Below, one piece after another: positions 44,160 through 53,406 of a stretch of 64,000 nt of DNA (position 1 is the first letter of the stretch; every line of letters starts with the position of its first letter). A program made the position numbers and the translations under genes. The notes under the pieces are model-generated. The model saw only the letters and a program-made list of their open reading frames with translations. It made no database searches and was not told where the DNA came from. The stretch lies in contig CAZQYC010000001.1 in assembly GCA_964597495.1 (NCBI GenBank), positions 62,001-126,000 on the forward strand. Direction: 5' to 3'. Origin of the DNA: CAZQYC01 sp964597495 (GTDB lineage: Bacteria; Pseudomonadota; Gammaproteobacteria; Steroidobacterales; Steroidobacteraceae).

Positions 44160-44747
44160 ATGCTTAGAAAAGTTCTTCGCTGTTTCCTGCCCAACCCTCA
44201 CAAGATGAGGGAACATCGTCTGCTCGCGTGGATGGGTTCATCGCTACATCATCCGAGACTGTGGCATGTCAGTCGCGAGGGCATCGCGCGTGGCGCAGCG
44301 ATTGGATTTTTCTTCGGTTTCCTCGTCCCGATTGGTCAGATACCGCTAGCCGCAATCGCTGCATTTGCCTTGCATGCGAACCTTCCCATGGCCATCGCGA
44401 CCACATTGATTACCAATCCGTTTACATTTGCACCCATCTATTACTTCGCCTATCGCGTTGGGCTATTACTAACAGGTGCCGAACAAGTTCCAATGATTGA
44501 CGCGCATGTATTCGATGCGGATACGCAGCAGGTCGCTGGATGGTTTGACCTCTGGTCGGACCGCGTCGTCCGACTGGGCAAACTGCTATTCATCGGATTG
44601 GTTGTTCTAGCCTGCAGCAGCGCCGCCATAAGCTATTTTGCTATCGGCTGGCTATGGCGCGTGCTTACCATGCGCGAATGGCGGCGTCGTGGTTTGCAGA
44701 ACAAGACAGGCTTAGATGCAAGAACCGACAAGCAATGCCGGCATTAA
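44160..44747 (+). CDS. DUF2062 membrane protein
   Basis: 195 residues. The DUF2062 core is present: WHVSREGIARGAAIGFFFGF, IPLAAIAAFALHANLPMAIA and TTLITNPFTFAPIYYFAYRV, followed by a variable loop and one more hydrophobic stretch (LLFIGLVVLACSSAAISYFA). Function of the family is unknown. It lies on the plus strand between the cation transporters and the trehalose genes. Confidence 0.85.
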   Translation: MLRKVLRCFLPNPHKMREHRLLAWMGSSLHHPRLWHVSREGIARGAAIGFFFGFLVPIGQIPLAAIAAFALHANLPMAIATTLITNPFTFAPIYYFAYRVGLLLTGAEQVPMIDAHVFDADTQQVAGWFDLWSDRVVRLGKLLFIGLVVLACSSAAISYFAIGWLWRVLTMREWRRRGLQNKTGLDARTDKQCRH

Positions 44748-44857
44748 GCCTACGTAGTGCGCTGGAATCGATGTCGAAACGATTGGCGCGCGACTCGCTT
44801 AAGCCGCACGCACGTTCCACGGTCGAACTTTGAAATGCGAGAGCAAGCCGACCGATC

Positions 44858-45145
44858 ATGATGAACAACGAAAACCGAGGCTCATCGATTGATTCCTGGG
44901 TCCTTGTGCTGGGTCTTGTCGGATTGTTTGCCGGATTGGGCGGATTCATGGTGTTGCGCCCAAGTGAAAATCTGAGCTCGCCGATTGGCGTTCTTATCAC
45001 CGGAGTGGGTGGGGCATTGCTGGGACTCTTGCTGGGTGCGCTTTGCCGGTTATTCAAGGTTTCGGAATCGCGCCAAGTGCAAGCACTGGTCGCAGCGAGC
45101 GTGGTGCTAGCGCTAGGCATCTTGTATTTCTGCCTGCCGGTCTAG
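44858..45145 (+). CDS. Small membrane protein, unknown function
   Basis: 95 residues with three hydrophobic segments (SWVLVLGLVGLFAGLGGFMV; IGVLITGVGGALLGLLLGAL; ALVAASVVLALGILYFCL) and no recognised family. The start MMNNENRG is weakly supported. It lies between DUF2062 and otsB on the same strand. Confidence 0.55.
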   Translation: MMNNENRGSSIDSWVLVLGLVGLFAGLGGFMVLRPSENLSSPIGVLITGVGGALLGLLLGALCRLFKVSESRQVQALVAASVVLALGILYFCLPV

Positions 45146-45206
45146 TGAAACCGCTCGATAGCGACAAATGGTTGAGCCCTCGTCGCAAGTCCGTTAAGGT
45201 CTCGTC

Positions 45207-45950
45207 ATGACCTTACGTGGCCCCTTTATTCCAGACCACAATATCGCCCTATTTTTGGATGTTGACGGTACCCTGCTTGAGATTGCTTCGACGCCCGACT
45301 CAGTCAAGGTACCCGCGGCGCTGCGCAACACGCTTCACCTAGCTGCCGCTCGCGAAGATGGCGCGCTGGCGCTCATTAGCGGACGCAGCATCAGCGAACT
45401 CGACCGCTTGTTTGCGCCGTGGCTGTTTCCCGCCGCTGGCCAACATGGATTGGAGCGGCGCACCGCAGAGGGCAAGCTCATTCGGCCTATGATCGATACC
45501 TCGCCACTGCAGTCGGCGCGTGAAGCGCTAGAAGGATTGCAGTTGCGGCACAAAGGGTTGCTGTTGGAGGACAAAGGCAGTGCGCTGGCAATGCATTATC
45601 GTCTCGCACCAGCTTGCGAATCGGAAGTGCGCGAGGTCATGACGGAACTCGCGGCACCGTTAACGGGTCAATTTGCTCTGCGTTCGGGCAAGTGCGTACT
45701 CGAACTTGCGCCCAGCGGATATTCGAAGCGCGACGCCATCGAAGCTTTTATGTCGGAAGCGCCATTTGTGGGTCGAGTGCCGGTCTTCATCGGCGACGAC
45801 GTAACGGACGAAGATGGCTTCGATGCTGTGAATGCGCTGAACGGCCATTCAATTCGAGTCGGAAATGGCGGGGCGACCAACGCACACCATCGCTTTGGTA
45901 GCGTATCCGCCGTGGTGGCATGGTTGCGCGAGCGCAATGTCAATCGATAG
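45207..45950 (+). CDS. otsB: Trehalose-6-phosphate phosphatase
   Basis: 247 residues, typical for OtsB. HAD motif I is LFLDVDGTLLEIA near residues 14-26, motif II LALISGRS, and the later acidic motif IGDDVTDEDGFDAVN is intact. The enzyme removes phosphate from trehalose 6-phosphate to give the osmoprotectant trehalose. Its partner synthase is encoded in opposite orientation at 47779-49992, with a GH15 hydrolase between. Confidence 0.92.
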   Translation: MTLRGPFIPDHNIALFLDVDGTLLEIASTPDSVKVPAALRNTLHLAAAREDGALALISGRSISELDRLFAPWLFPAAGQHGLERRTAEGKLIRPMIDTSPLQSAREALEGLQLRHKGLLLEDKGSALAMHYRLAPACESEVREVMTELAAPLTGQFALRSGKCVLELAPSGYSKRDAIEAFMSEAPFVGRVPVFIGDDVTDEDGFDAVNALNGHSIRVGNGGATNAHHRFGSVSAVVAWLRERNVNR

Positions 45951-45993
45951 AAGTTTATTGCTCACGTCGCGAATGCCATCAAGCTGATCCACT

Positions 45994-47784
45994 ATGACAA
46001 GCTCCCTCGAACTTGGTGTCATCGGCAATTGCCAGGTCAGCGCGTTGATCGACCGCGATGGCCGCTATGTGTGGGCCTGCTTGCCGCGCTTGGACGGTGA
46101 TCCGGTATTTTGTTCTCTGTTGCGGAATGATGTAATTGACGAGCAACGCGGCTTTTTCAGTGTCGAGTTGGATGGCATTACCCGTTCCGAACAGAGTTAC
46201 GAGTCCAACACGGCGATTCTCGAAACCATACTAAACGGCGCGGATGGCGTACGCGTTCTCATCCGCGATTTCTGCCCGCGTTTTCTCCAGTTCGGTCGAA
46301 ATTTCCGTCCCGTGATGATGATCCGCATCGTCGAACCACTGGCTGGGCACGCGGTGATCCGCGCACGCCTGCGTCCGCTATCGCACTATGGCGAGCAACC
46401 CGCTATTCGCCATGTCGGCAGCAATCATGTGCGTTTCGAATCGCAAACAATGACCTGGCGGCTGAGCACGGATATGTCGTTAACCGCGTTGCTCGAAGAA
46501 CGCCCGGTGGTTTTGCGCGAGCCTGTGTGTTTCATTCTCGGTGCCGACGAAACGATTGCAGAAAATATCGGTACGCTGGCAACGCGTTTTTTAGAAGAAA
46601 CCCGCCGCTACTGGCGTGAATGGACACGAGGCCTCGCGGTGCCTTTTGAGTGGCAGGCGGCGGTAATTCGCTCCGCGATCACGCTCAAGTTATGTAGTTT
46701 TGAAGATACCGGCGCCGTGCTCGCCGCGCTCACCACGTCGATTCCTGAGGCGGCGAACAGCGGACGCAATTGGGATTATCGGTTTTGCTGGTTGCGCGAC
46801 AGTTACTTCACTATTCATGCACTCAACCGCCTGGGCGCCACGCGCACCATGGAAGGCTATCTACGCTACATCAACAACGTCTTTGCCGCTTCGCACGGCG
46901 CGTCTTTGCAACCGGTATACGGCATCAGCGGCGAAACCTTGTTGACCGAAAAGACACTTGATCACTTGCCGGGCTATCGCGGCATGGGTCCTGTGCGCGT
47001 TGGCAATCAGGCCTACGAACAAGTGCAGCACGATGTCTACGGGGCGGTGATCCTCGCGGCAATGCAGTCATTCTTCGATCAGCGCTTGAGCAGCCGCGCC
47101 GATGCGGCTGCGTTCGCACAGCTTGAGCAGGCGGGCGAGCTTTGCTGGGCGCTCTACGATCAGCCCGATGCGGGCATTTGGGAATATCGCGGCCGTGCGC
47201 GCGTACATACTTTTTCAAGCGCCATGTGTTGGGCCGGGGTCGATCGCTTGGCGCGGATCGCGCGGCATTTGCAACTGGGCGAGCGCGAACGCTTTTGGCG
47301 CGACCGTGCCGATCGCATGCATGAACGCATTCTTGTCGCCACATGGGATGCGGCAATCGGAACATTTACCGAGGCGTGGAACACATCGTCGCTTGATGCC
47401 AGCGTGCTGTTGCTTGCCGAACTCGATTTTGTGGCTGCCGACGATCCTAGATTTATCGCCACGGTGAATCACCTCGGCAAACACCTCCGACGCGGCCATT
47501 ATCTGTTGCGTTACAACGCACACGATGATTTCGGCGCGCCGGAGAACGCCTTCAACATCTGCACGTTCTGGTACATCAACGCGCTCGCGGCAATTGGACG
47601 CAAAGACGAAGCGCGGGAGCTGTTCGAGAACATGCTCGCGCGCTGCAACCACTTGGGCATGCTGTCCGAAGACTTGGACCCGGCCACCGGGGAGCTGTGG
47701 GGTAACTATCCGCAAACCTACAGCATGGTGGGCATCATCAACGCCGCGATGCGCTTGAGCTGTTCGTGGGAGGATGCGCTATAG
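45994..47784 (+). CDS. Glycoside hydrolase family 15 protein (glucoamylase/trehalase-like)
   Basis: 596 residues, cytoplasmic (no signal peptide). The N-terminal beta domain starts LELGVIGNCQVSALIDRDGR; the alpha/alpha-barrel contains NSGRNWDYRFCWLRDSYF (catalytic-acid region) and the late segment SEDLDPATGELWGNYPQTYS holding the second catalytic Glu region. In bacteria GH15 genes beside otsA/otsB are thought to act on alpha-glucans or trehalose and so balance trehalose pools. It follows otsB by 43 bp. Its end overlaps the convergent otsA end by 6 bp. Confidence 0.88.
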   Translation: MTSSLELGVIGNCQVSALIDRDGRYVWACLPRLDGDPVFCSLLRNDVIDEQRGFFSVELDGITRSEQSYESNTAILETILNGADGVRVLIRDFCPRFLQFGRNFRPVMMIRIVEPLAGHAVIRARLRPLSHYGEQPAIRHVGSNHVRFESQTMTWRLSTDMSLTALLEERPVVLREPVCFILGADETIAENIGTLATRFLEETRRYWREWTRGLAVPFEWQAAVIRSAITLKLCSFEDTGAVLAALTTSIPEAANSGRNWDYRFCWLRDSYFTIHALNRLGATRTMEGYLRYINNVFAASHGASLQPVYGISGETLLTEKTLDHLPGYRGMGPVRVGNQAYEQVQHDVYGAVILAAMQSFFDQRLSSRADAAAFAQLEQAGELCWALYDQPDAGIWEYRGRARVHTFSSAMCWAGVDRLARIARHLQLGERERFWRDRADRMHERILVATWDAAIGTFTEAWNTSSLDASVLLLAELDFVAADDPRFIATVNHLGKHLRRGHYLLRYNAHDDFGAPENAFNICTFWYINALAAIGRKDEARELFENMLARCNHLGMLSEDLDPATGELWGNYPQTYSMVGIINAAMRLSCSWEDAL

Positions 47785-49992
47785 CGTGAGCGAACTCTTA
47801 GATAGCGCTTGTTGCTGCCTGATCTGCGCCGCATCCATCAGCATGCGCCCCGCCCAGCGATAGACGTTATTCTCCTTGACCGTACGCCGCATCAATTTCA
47901 TGCGCTCTAGGCGCTCCTCGCGTGGCATCTGCATCGCGAGTTTCATCGCGGCGGCAGTTTCCGAGATATCGAACGGATTCACTAGCAAAGCCTCTGGCAA
48001 CTCGCGTGACGCCCCGGCAAAAGTGCTCAGAATCAACACACCGTCTTGATCGTCGCGCGAGGCGATGAATTCCTTGGCGACCAAGTTCATGCCGTCATGC
48101 AGACTATTGACGATGCAAAAATCGGCGGCGCGAAACAACTCGAACACCTCGCGGGGTTCTTGGTGCGCGTCGATCAGCACAATGGGCTTCCACGTGTTGG
48201 TGGCGAACTTGTCGTTAATGCGTTTCACCTCGCTTAGGGTTTGCTCCTGGAGCGCGCGATACGCGGGCAACTTGCTGCGCGAGGGCGCGGCCACTTGCAA
48301 CAACGTCATTCTTCCTCGGAAACGTATCTCTTTATCCAACAAGGCCTCCAATGCCAGAAATCGCTCGACGATACCCTTGGTGAAGTCCCATCGCTCCACA
48401 CCCAGACCCAAACACACATCGCTGCCGATACCATGGCGCTCGCGAATCGTCGTGCGGGAAAGTTCGATCTGCGGCAGCTGCGCTAACCAGCGTGGCGGCC
48501 ATTCGATGGAGATGGGATACGGCACGACGCGACACACGTGCCCGCGCAACGTAACGGTCATGTGCTCGTGATCTATCTGGCATTCGACAAAGCGATCCAC
48601 CGTCGCCAGAAAGTTTTGGCAGTGATAGCGCGTGTGAAAGCCCAAGATGTCGGCGGCAAGCATGTGCAAGAGCATCTCGCGCTTCCACGGACAGACGCCG
48701 AAGGTTTCCGCATTGGGCCAGGGGATATGCCAGAACAGTGCGATGGTGGCTTTGGGCTTGCGACGCCGAATCAGGCGGGGCAACAACGCAAAGTGATAGT
48801 CCTGCACGAGAATCACCGGATCACTCGATTTGGACTCCGCTACAACAACATCGGCAAATTTTCTATTCACGGCTTCATACTGCTGCCAATCGCCTTCGCG
48901 AAATGCCGGGCGCACATACGCTAGGTGACACAACGGCCAAAGACCTTCGTTGGAAAAGCCATAATAAAAGCCCTGCTCTTCCTCGCCGGTGAGCCAGACA
49001 CGGCGCAACGTGTAACTCGGATCGTCCGGTGGCACACGAACATGGTCGTGACGATCCACGACAGCGCGATCGGCGGAGCCGCTCCCGTGAGCGATCCACG
49101 TTCCCGAACACGCGCGTACGATAGGTTCCAACGCAGTGACCATGCCGCTGGCCGGTACCTGCACGACAGAACCTTGAGGAGTCGCATTGTGGATATAGGG
49201 CTCACGATTGGAGACGACGAACATTTCCGGTGACCGCAGATGCTCGCGGATCACTTGCTGCAACGCTTGCGGCGTCCAGTTTTCGTGAAAGTCTATTTCG
49301 AGACGCTGGGTATGCTCCACGTCGCGTAGGGCTCTGCGAATCTGCGTAAGAATCGGCCGCAATGCGGGCTCCGACTCCGCATCGTCCAAGAAACGCCGCC
49401 CGCGAATATCGCCAACCAAGGCATTTACCCAACGGCGCAACAACAACCAAAACACGAATCCGACTAGCAACGCGAGCACGCTGGCAAATACGCCGGCAAC
49501 TGCCAGTACATAGTTCCGCGCCGTGGATTGACGACGGTCGATAAAGCTCAAGTCGTGTACGATCAGCGTTCGAAACGGTACGCCGGATGCGCTGACGTGC
49601 GGAAAAAGGGAGACTTCAACAGATCCAGAAGGTAGCTGCATCAGGCGGTCACCGCGATCACCTAGGCTGCGAACCTCCGCGCAGGTAATCGCATCTGGAG
49701 TGCGGTCCGTCTTGTAAATAAGTTTATTGTCGGCGCTGCACAGCACGACAGCGAGCAAGCGCTCGTCAGCAGTAATGCCGGACAGATAACTCCGCAGCTC
49801 ACGCTCATTTGCCTTATCCATCAAGCGCGCAAGCGAGGTCGCCATCGAGTTGGATACGAGTTGTGCGCGCATGTCTATGTCGGCACGGAACCAATCGGCC
49901 AGCAGCTTATCGGCGTAAGGCACACCGAAGTAAGCCAGAATGCTAACTGCAAGGAGGATAGGAATTACAACGCGGATGGCTGTCTTGCGCAA
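47779..49992 (-). CDS. otsA: Trehalose-6-phosphate synthase with membrane-anchored sensor-like N-terminus
   Basis: 737 residues, far longer than the usual about 470 of OtsA. The extra N-terminus has a membrane helix at 7-27, a periplasmic domain of about 130 residues, a second helix at 161-187 (LAVAGVFASVLALLVGFVFW) and a short HAMP-like linker. The GT20 domain starts near residue 255 (MFVVSNREPYIHN) and contains HDYH-like VQDYHFALLPRLIRR, LFWHIPWP and VNSLHDGMNLVAKEF. It makes trehalose 6-phosphate from UDP-glucose and glucose 6-phosphate. The layout suggests synthesis is gated by a periplasmic signal such as osmolarity. It follows mscS by 21 bp on the same strand. Confidence 0.88.
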   Translation of the reverse strand: MRKTAIRVVIPILLAVSILAYFGVPYADKLLADWFRADIDMRAQLVSNSMATSLARLMDKANERELRSYLSGITADERLLAVVLCSADNKLIYKTDRTPDAITCAEVRSLGDRGDRLMQLPSGSVEVSLFPHVSASGVPFRTLIVHDLSFIDRRQSTARNYVLAVAGVFASVLALLVGFVFWLLLRRWVNALVGDIRGRRFLDDAESEPALRPILTQIRRALRDVEHTQRLEIDFHENWTPQALQQVIREHLRSPEMFVVSNREPYIHNATPQGSVVQVPASGMVTALEPIVRACSGTWIAHGSGSADRAVVDRHDHVRVPPDDPSYTLRRVWLTGEEEQGFYYGFSNEGLWPLCHLAYVRPAFREGDWQQYEAVNRKFADVVVAESKSSDPVILVQDYHFALLPRLIRRRKPKATIALFWHIPWPNAETFGVCPWKREMLLHMLAADILGFHTRYHCQNFLATVDRFVECQIDHEHMTVTLRGHVCRVVPYPISIEWPPRWLAQLPQIELSRTTIRERHGIGSDVCLGLGVERWDFTKGIVERFLALEALLDKEIRFRGRMTLLQVAAPSRSKLPAYRALQEQTLSEVKRINDKFATNTWKPIVLIDAHQEPREVFELFRAADFCIVNSLHDGMNLVAKEFIASRDDQDGVLILSTFAGASRELPEALLVNPFDISETAAAMKLAMQMPREERLERMKLMRRTVKENNVYRWAGRMLMDAAQIRQQQALSKSSLTL

Positions 49993-50013
49993 CGTCGCGG
50001 TCTCCTTTTTCGG

Positions 50014-51078
50014 TCAAACGGTCTGCGCGAGCAGCACCGTTTGCGTTGGATACGCAAATTCGACTGTCGCTTTCTCGAATGCCTCGTGAATGCGCAAATT
50101 GATATCCTGCTGAATATCCATATACGCGTTGTAGTCGGCCGATAGCACGTAATACACGCATTCGAAATCGATCGAATAGGCGCCGAACTTAGCAAGATGA
50201 CAGCGATCGAAGCGCACGTTCGGATGTGCGTTTACGATCTCGCGAATCGTAGTGGGGATCTGCTTAAGCGCAGTACGCGGAGTGCTATAAGTAACTCCGA
50301 TGGGAAACACGACACGCCGTTCCTGCATGCGTCCGTAGTTACGCAAGCGGCTCGATAGCAGGTCAGCATTCGACATGACGATCTGCTCGCCGCTCAAACT
50401 ACGTAATCGCACGCTTTTGATGCCGATGTACTCCACGCTGCCCATGAAGTCGTCGATGATCAAAAAGTCGCCCACCACAAAAGGTTTGTCGAGCGCGATT
50501 GACAACGATGCAAACAAATCGCCCAATACATTCTGCACCGCCAGTGCAATGGCGATGCCGCCAACGCCCAATCCTGCGACCAACGTGGTGATATTTACGC
50601 CGAGATTATCGAGCGTTAGCAGCAACACGACGGACCAGATAAATCCGCGCACGAGCACACTGATAATCGACAGCGTGCCCGCAGATGCGCGGTCCGTCGT
50701 CGCGCTACGTTCGCGCCTTACATCGATCCACGCTAACGCCGCTGTCGATATCCACAGTCCGATCTGCCAGCAAATCGCGATCGTTAGCACCGTGTTCGCA
50801 GCGCGCTGTACTTTTTCCGGCGTTTCAAGCACCGATACAACGGCAAAGAGACTTACCGCGCACAAGAACAACGTTGCCGTGCGAGCAGCCACTTGCAATG
50901 GTATTTCCATCATCTCGACCTGTGTAGTCTGCGCCATACGCGCGTAATACCTGCGTACGAATCGTCTCGCTATTACGCCGAATACAAAAATGAGCATGGC
51001 CGCGCCAAGCGCTAAAGCCCATCTTTCAATACTGTTACCGAAAAATAACCGGTCAAGCATGTCGAGTGCTGAAGTCAT
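50014..51078 (-). CDS. mscS: MscS-family mechanosensitive channel
   Basis: 354 residues. The N-terminal part has three or four hydrophobic helices (LALGAAMLIFVFGVIARRFV; TATLFLCAVSLFAVVSVL; GFIWSVVLLLTLDNLGVNI). The pore-lining glycine/alanine-rich helix is LVAGLGVGGIAIALAVQNVL, then the beta domain DFLIIDDFMGSVEYIGIKSV. Such channels release solutes on hypo-osmotic shock. It precedes otsA by 21 bp, so solute release and trehalose synthesis are likely co-expressed. Confidence 0.88.
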   Translation of the reverse strand: MTSALDMLDRLFFGNSIERWALALGAAMLIFVFGVIARRFVRRYYARMAQTTQVEMMEIPLQVAARTATLFLCAVSLFAVVSVLETPEKVQRAANTVLTIAICWQIGLWISTAALAWIDVRRERSATTDRASAGTLSIISVLVRGFIWSVVLLLTLDNLGVNITTLVAGLGVGGIAIALAVQNVLGDLFASLSIALDKPFVVGDFLIIDDFMGSVEYIGIKSVRLRSLSGEQIVMSNADLLSSRLRNYGRMQERRVVFPIGVTYSTPRTALKQIPTTIREIVNAHPNVRFDRCHLAKFGAYSIDFECVYYVLSADYNAYMDIQQDINLRIHEAFEKATVEFAYPTQTVLLAQTV

Positions 51079-51385
51079 GGCATCTCCGCTTGGTTTGGGC
51101 GCTAGACCATGAGAATCATGGCGCGCGAAAGGTAGAGGGGCAAACCGTAACGGACCCCGCTTCGCGAGTCAAGCCAATGCGCACTGGCGAAAAGCAGCGC
51201 AGCGATGATTTGACTCACCTTAGTGAAGCGCATTCTACGCAGCAGCATCTACCGCGATGCGTGCGACTTCGATACGATTGCGACTACGGCTCTTGAGCTG
51301 CCCGTTGTCAATAAAGTGAGTATTTCACGCACACCGAACCCCATCGTGATCTGTTGTCGGTCCATACACGCAGCAACACCGCGAG
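51079..51385. other. Intergenic stretch with no recognised gene
   Basis: About 307 bp between mscS and the lone receiver gene. Both flanking genes read leftward, so the mscS promoter should lie here. No protein with family resemblance, tRNA or clear repeat was seen. Confidence 0.5.
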
Positions 51386-51766
51386 TTAGTCTGCACTCAG
51401 CGATTCAAGAACAGCAGGAAGCGACTCAAGGTATGCTTGGTCCAAGAAATAGCTTGCTCCATTTTCCAATGCATGTTCGCGATAGTGCGGAGAAGGATGA
51501 TCGGTGTAAACCACAATCACCGGTCGGTGTATCGATTGCCTGATCGCTTTTAAAATGCCGAGCCCACCACCCTGCTTTAGCTGCAAATCCAGTAACACCA
51601 CTTGTGCCTCGAAGTCACTTAGCGCGTTGAGTGCCTCGACTCTGTTTGAAACGGCGCGAACTTCGCCGATGTTTTCGAGACTCGAAAGCAGCTCGCATAT
51701 CCTCGGTACGACCACTTCGGTGTCGTCGACAAGTAGTACAGCTAGCGTTCTTCGTTCTGGAAGCAT
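51386..51766 (-). CDS. Stand-alone response regulator receiver domain lacking the conserved lysine
   Basis: 126 residues, receiver domain only. The acidic pair is in VLLVDDTEVVV, the phospho-acceptor Asp in VVLLDLQLKQGG and the conserved Thr in VVYTDH. At the position of the invariant Lys (usually FDK or SK after the Tyr-Phe strand) the sequence is ASYFLDQAYLESL, so Lys is replaced by Gln. That would weaken phosphorylation-dependent switching. No output domain and no kinase gene are nearby. It may act as a phosphate sink or by protein contact. Confidence 0.8.
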   Translation of the reverse strand: MLPERRTLAVLLVDDTEVVVPRICELLSSLENIGEVRAVSNRVEALNALSDFEAQVVLLDLQLKQGGGLGILKAIRQSIHRPVIVVYTDHPSPHYREHALENGASYFLDQAYLESLPAVLESLSAD

Positions 51767-52152
51767 GGGCTTAATTGGCGAATTTGATGATTGATACTGA
51801 CGTCAGTCGAAGGTTTTGGCGAACGGAGCGATCGGGTGAACTCAAATCAGATGCATGAGTACACTTGGACTATCAGCCACGCCGTCTGCACCGCGCAGCG
51901 CAAACTCCGCGCACAACGACGTGAGGTGTCCGAAATAAAATCGCTATACTCTGTCGATGTGTGAACAAGTCGAGGGCGACTACTACCCAGCAGTCCGCGA
52001 TTCATCGGCTCCTGCGATGCATCCTTCAATGGCATACTAAACATTTTCGCCATTTATGCACCCGCCTTGACGAGGCTCAACAGGAAATAGACACGCGACG
52101 GATACGCCAATTGCGCGCCTTTAGCCGGGGGCCTAGCTATATAGTTTAGTAT
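51767..52152. other. Intergenic stretch; promoter region of the marR gene
   Basis: About 386 bp between divergent genes. No convincing protein is encoded. The last 20 bp are AT-rich (CTATATAGTTTAGTATATGC) and merge into the marR start. Confidence 0.5.
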
Positions 52153-52161
52153 ATGCAACTA
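52142..52161. promoter_or_regulatory. Candidate MarR-type operator over the marR start
   Basis: TAGTT-N10-AACTA is a perfect inverted repeat inside an AT-rich stretch that also looks like a -10 element and spans the annotated ATG. MarR proteins usually repress their own promoter through such dyads. If transcription starts here, the mRNA is leaderless or the true start lies downstream. Confidence 0.35.
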
Positions 52162-52701
52162 TTCAATTCGCTGAACAGTTCACAGTTTGACCAAGGCCCC
52201 AAGGCCCGCGGCACTCCGCGCGCGGCGAGAGAGCAACGAGCGCTTCTGGCCGCTCGTGCTCTTGTTGATCGAATGCGTACGATGTATCGGGAGCTTGAAC
52301 AACTGACTGGCGCACCGATTACTGCGCATAGAGCGCTTACGTGCGTCGGCAGCGAACCTGGAATAGCCGCATCGAAGTTAGCGGCATCACTGGGCATGAA
52401 ACGGCCTGCGGTCAGCCATGTCCTCAAGGATCTTGTTGAGCGCGGGTGGATCGAACGCGTTAGGCACGACGACGATCAACGTTCAGTTCGACTTTTTGTG
52501 ACTCAAGACGGCCGGAAAGTACTGATGGCCACAAGCGGCAAGGCGGTTGCGACTTTGCAACGCGCAGTAAGCCGCCTCTCGGACGGAGAGCTTACTTCGC
52601 TTGCCGTCGCGCTGAAGACGCTATTGAGCCACTTACCCGATGTCGCTCCGCGAGTGCGACGGACAGGTTCGAAGCGGCGATTACGAGCCGCAGAAAAATG
52701 A
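52153..52701 (+). CDS. MarR-family transcriptional regulator
   Basis: 182 residues. The winged-helix core is ASKLAASLGMKRPAVSHVLK, then DLVERGWIERVRHDDDQRSV and RLFVTQDGRKVL (wing). N- and C-terminal helices would dimerise. The C-terminal 25 residues are strongly basic (RVRRTGSKRRLRAAEK). No ribosome-binding site precedes the ATG at 52153, so an internal start is possible. It heads a small plus-strand group with a second winged-helix gene and two DUF5985 membrane genes. Confidence 0.8.
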   Translation: MQLFNSLNSSQFDQGPKARGTPRAAREQRALLAARALVDRMRTMYRELEQLTGAPITAHRALTCVGSEPGIAASKLAASLGMKRPAVSHVLKDLVERGWIERVRHDDDQRSVRLFVTQDGRKVLMATSGKAVATLQRAVSRLSDGELTSLAVALKTLLSHLPDVAPRVRRTGSKRRLRAAEK

Positions 52702-52749
52702 TGTAAACCGACGCTCTGTGACTGAACGCAAACTGTTGCCAACGACTAC

Positions 52750-53142
52750 GTGGGACGAACAAGCGACATTTCTGAAGACATTCTGGGGTTCATCGCTCGC
52801 AGAATCGATAGCGTCTCGCATTTGGAGGCGCTTCTCTTGTTGTGGGAAAGTCCCGCACGGGATTGGACCGACGAGGACGTATCGACTCGAATTTATGTGA
52901 GTCGCGAACGGACGGGCATTATTCTCAAAGATCTCGCGCGACACGGTCTCATTATTCCGAACGAGAGTGCTCCAACGAACTACAAGTACAACTCGGCGTG
53001 TGACGAAGCGGAGATCGTGCAGCGAGTCTCCTCAACCTATCGCCGTCACTTGGTCTATGTAGCAAACGTGATTCATTCGAAGCTACCCTCCGAATCCGTG
53101 CTGCAGTTTGCGGAAGCGTTCCAGTTGTGGAGTAAGGACTAG
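52750..53142 (+). CDS. Winged-helix DNA-binding protein, unnamed family
   Basis: 130 residues from a GTG at 52750. The central part (LEALLLLWESPARDWTDEDV, STRIYVSRERTGIILKDLAR, HGLI) has the length and pattern of a winged helix. It ends 1 bp before the first DUF5985 gene, so they form an operon. Such regulators frequently accompany DUF5985 pairs. The ligand and target are unknown. Confidence 0.65.
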   Translation: MGRTSDISEDILGFIARRIDSVSHLEALLLLWESPARDWTDEDVSTRIYVSRERTGIILKDLARHGLIIPNESAPTNYKYNSACDEAEIVQRVSSTYRRHLVYVANVIHSKLPSESVLQFAEAFQLWSKD

Positions 53143-53143
53143 T

Positions 53144-53401
53144 ATGTTCACACTGGTTTACATTCTCGGCACCCTGACGACACTACTTTGCGCGGTCCTA
53201 TTGATACGCGGATACCTGTCTGGCCGTAAGAAATTACTGTTGTGGAGCGGCCTGTGCTTCTCCGGCCTTACCATTTCAAACGCGCTCGTGTTTGTCGACC
53301 TTGTGCTATTTCCTACGAGCATCGATCTCTATCTGCTTAGGCTAGCTACCGCCGCGCTTTCCATGTTGGTCCTCCTCTACGGGTTAATTTGGGAGTCCTA
53401 G
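53144..53401 (+). CDS. DUF5985 membrane protein (first of pair)
   Basis: 85 residues with three hydrophobic helices: TLVYILGTLTTLLCAVLLIR, LLLWSGLCFSGLTISNALVF and ATAALSMLVLLYGLIW. The loop RGYLSGRKKLLLWSGLCF and ending GLIWES match DUF5985 proteins, which are often encoded as adjacent pairs. Function unknown. Start at the ATG 2 bp after the upstream stop. Confidence 0.75.
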   Translation: MFTLVYILGTLTTLLCAVLLIRGYLSGRKKLLLWSGLCFSGLTISNALVFVDLVLFPTSIDLYLLRLATAALSMLVLLYGLIWES

Positions 53402-53406
53402 AATTT

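Noticed and set aside
51961..52149. 62-codon plus-strand frame before marR
   Set aside because: No ribosome-binding site, no family and composition like non-coding flanks.
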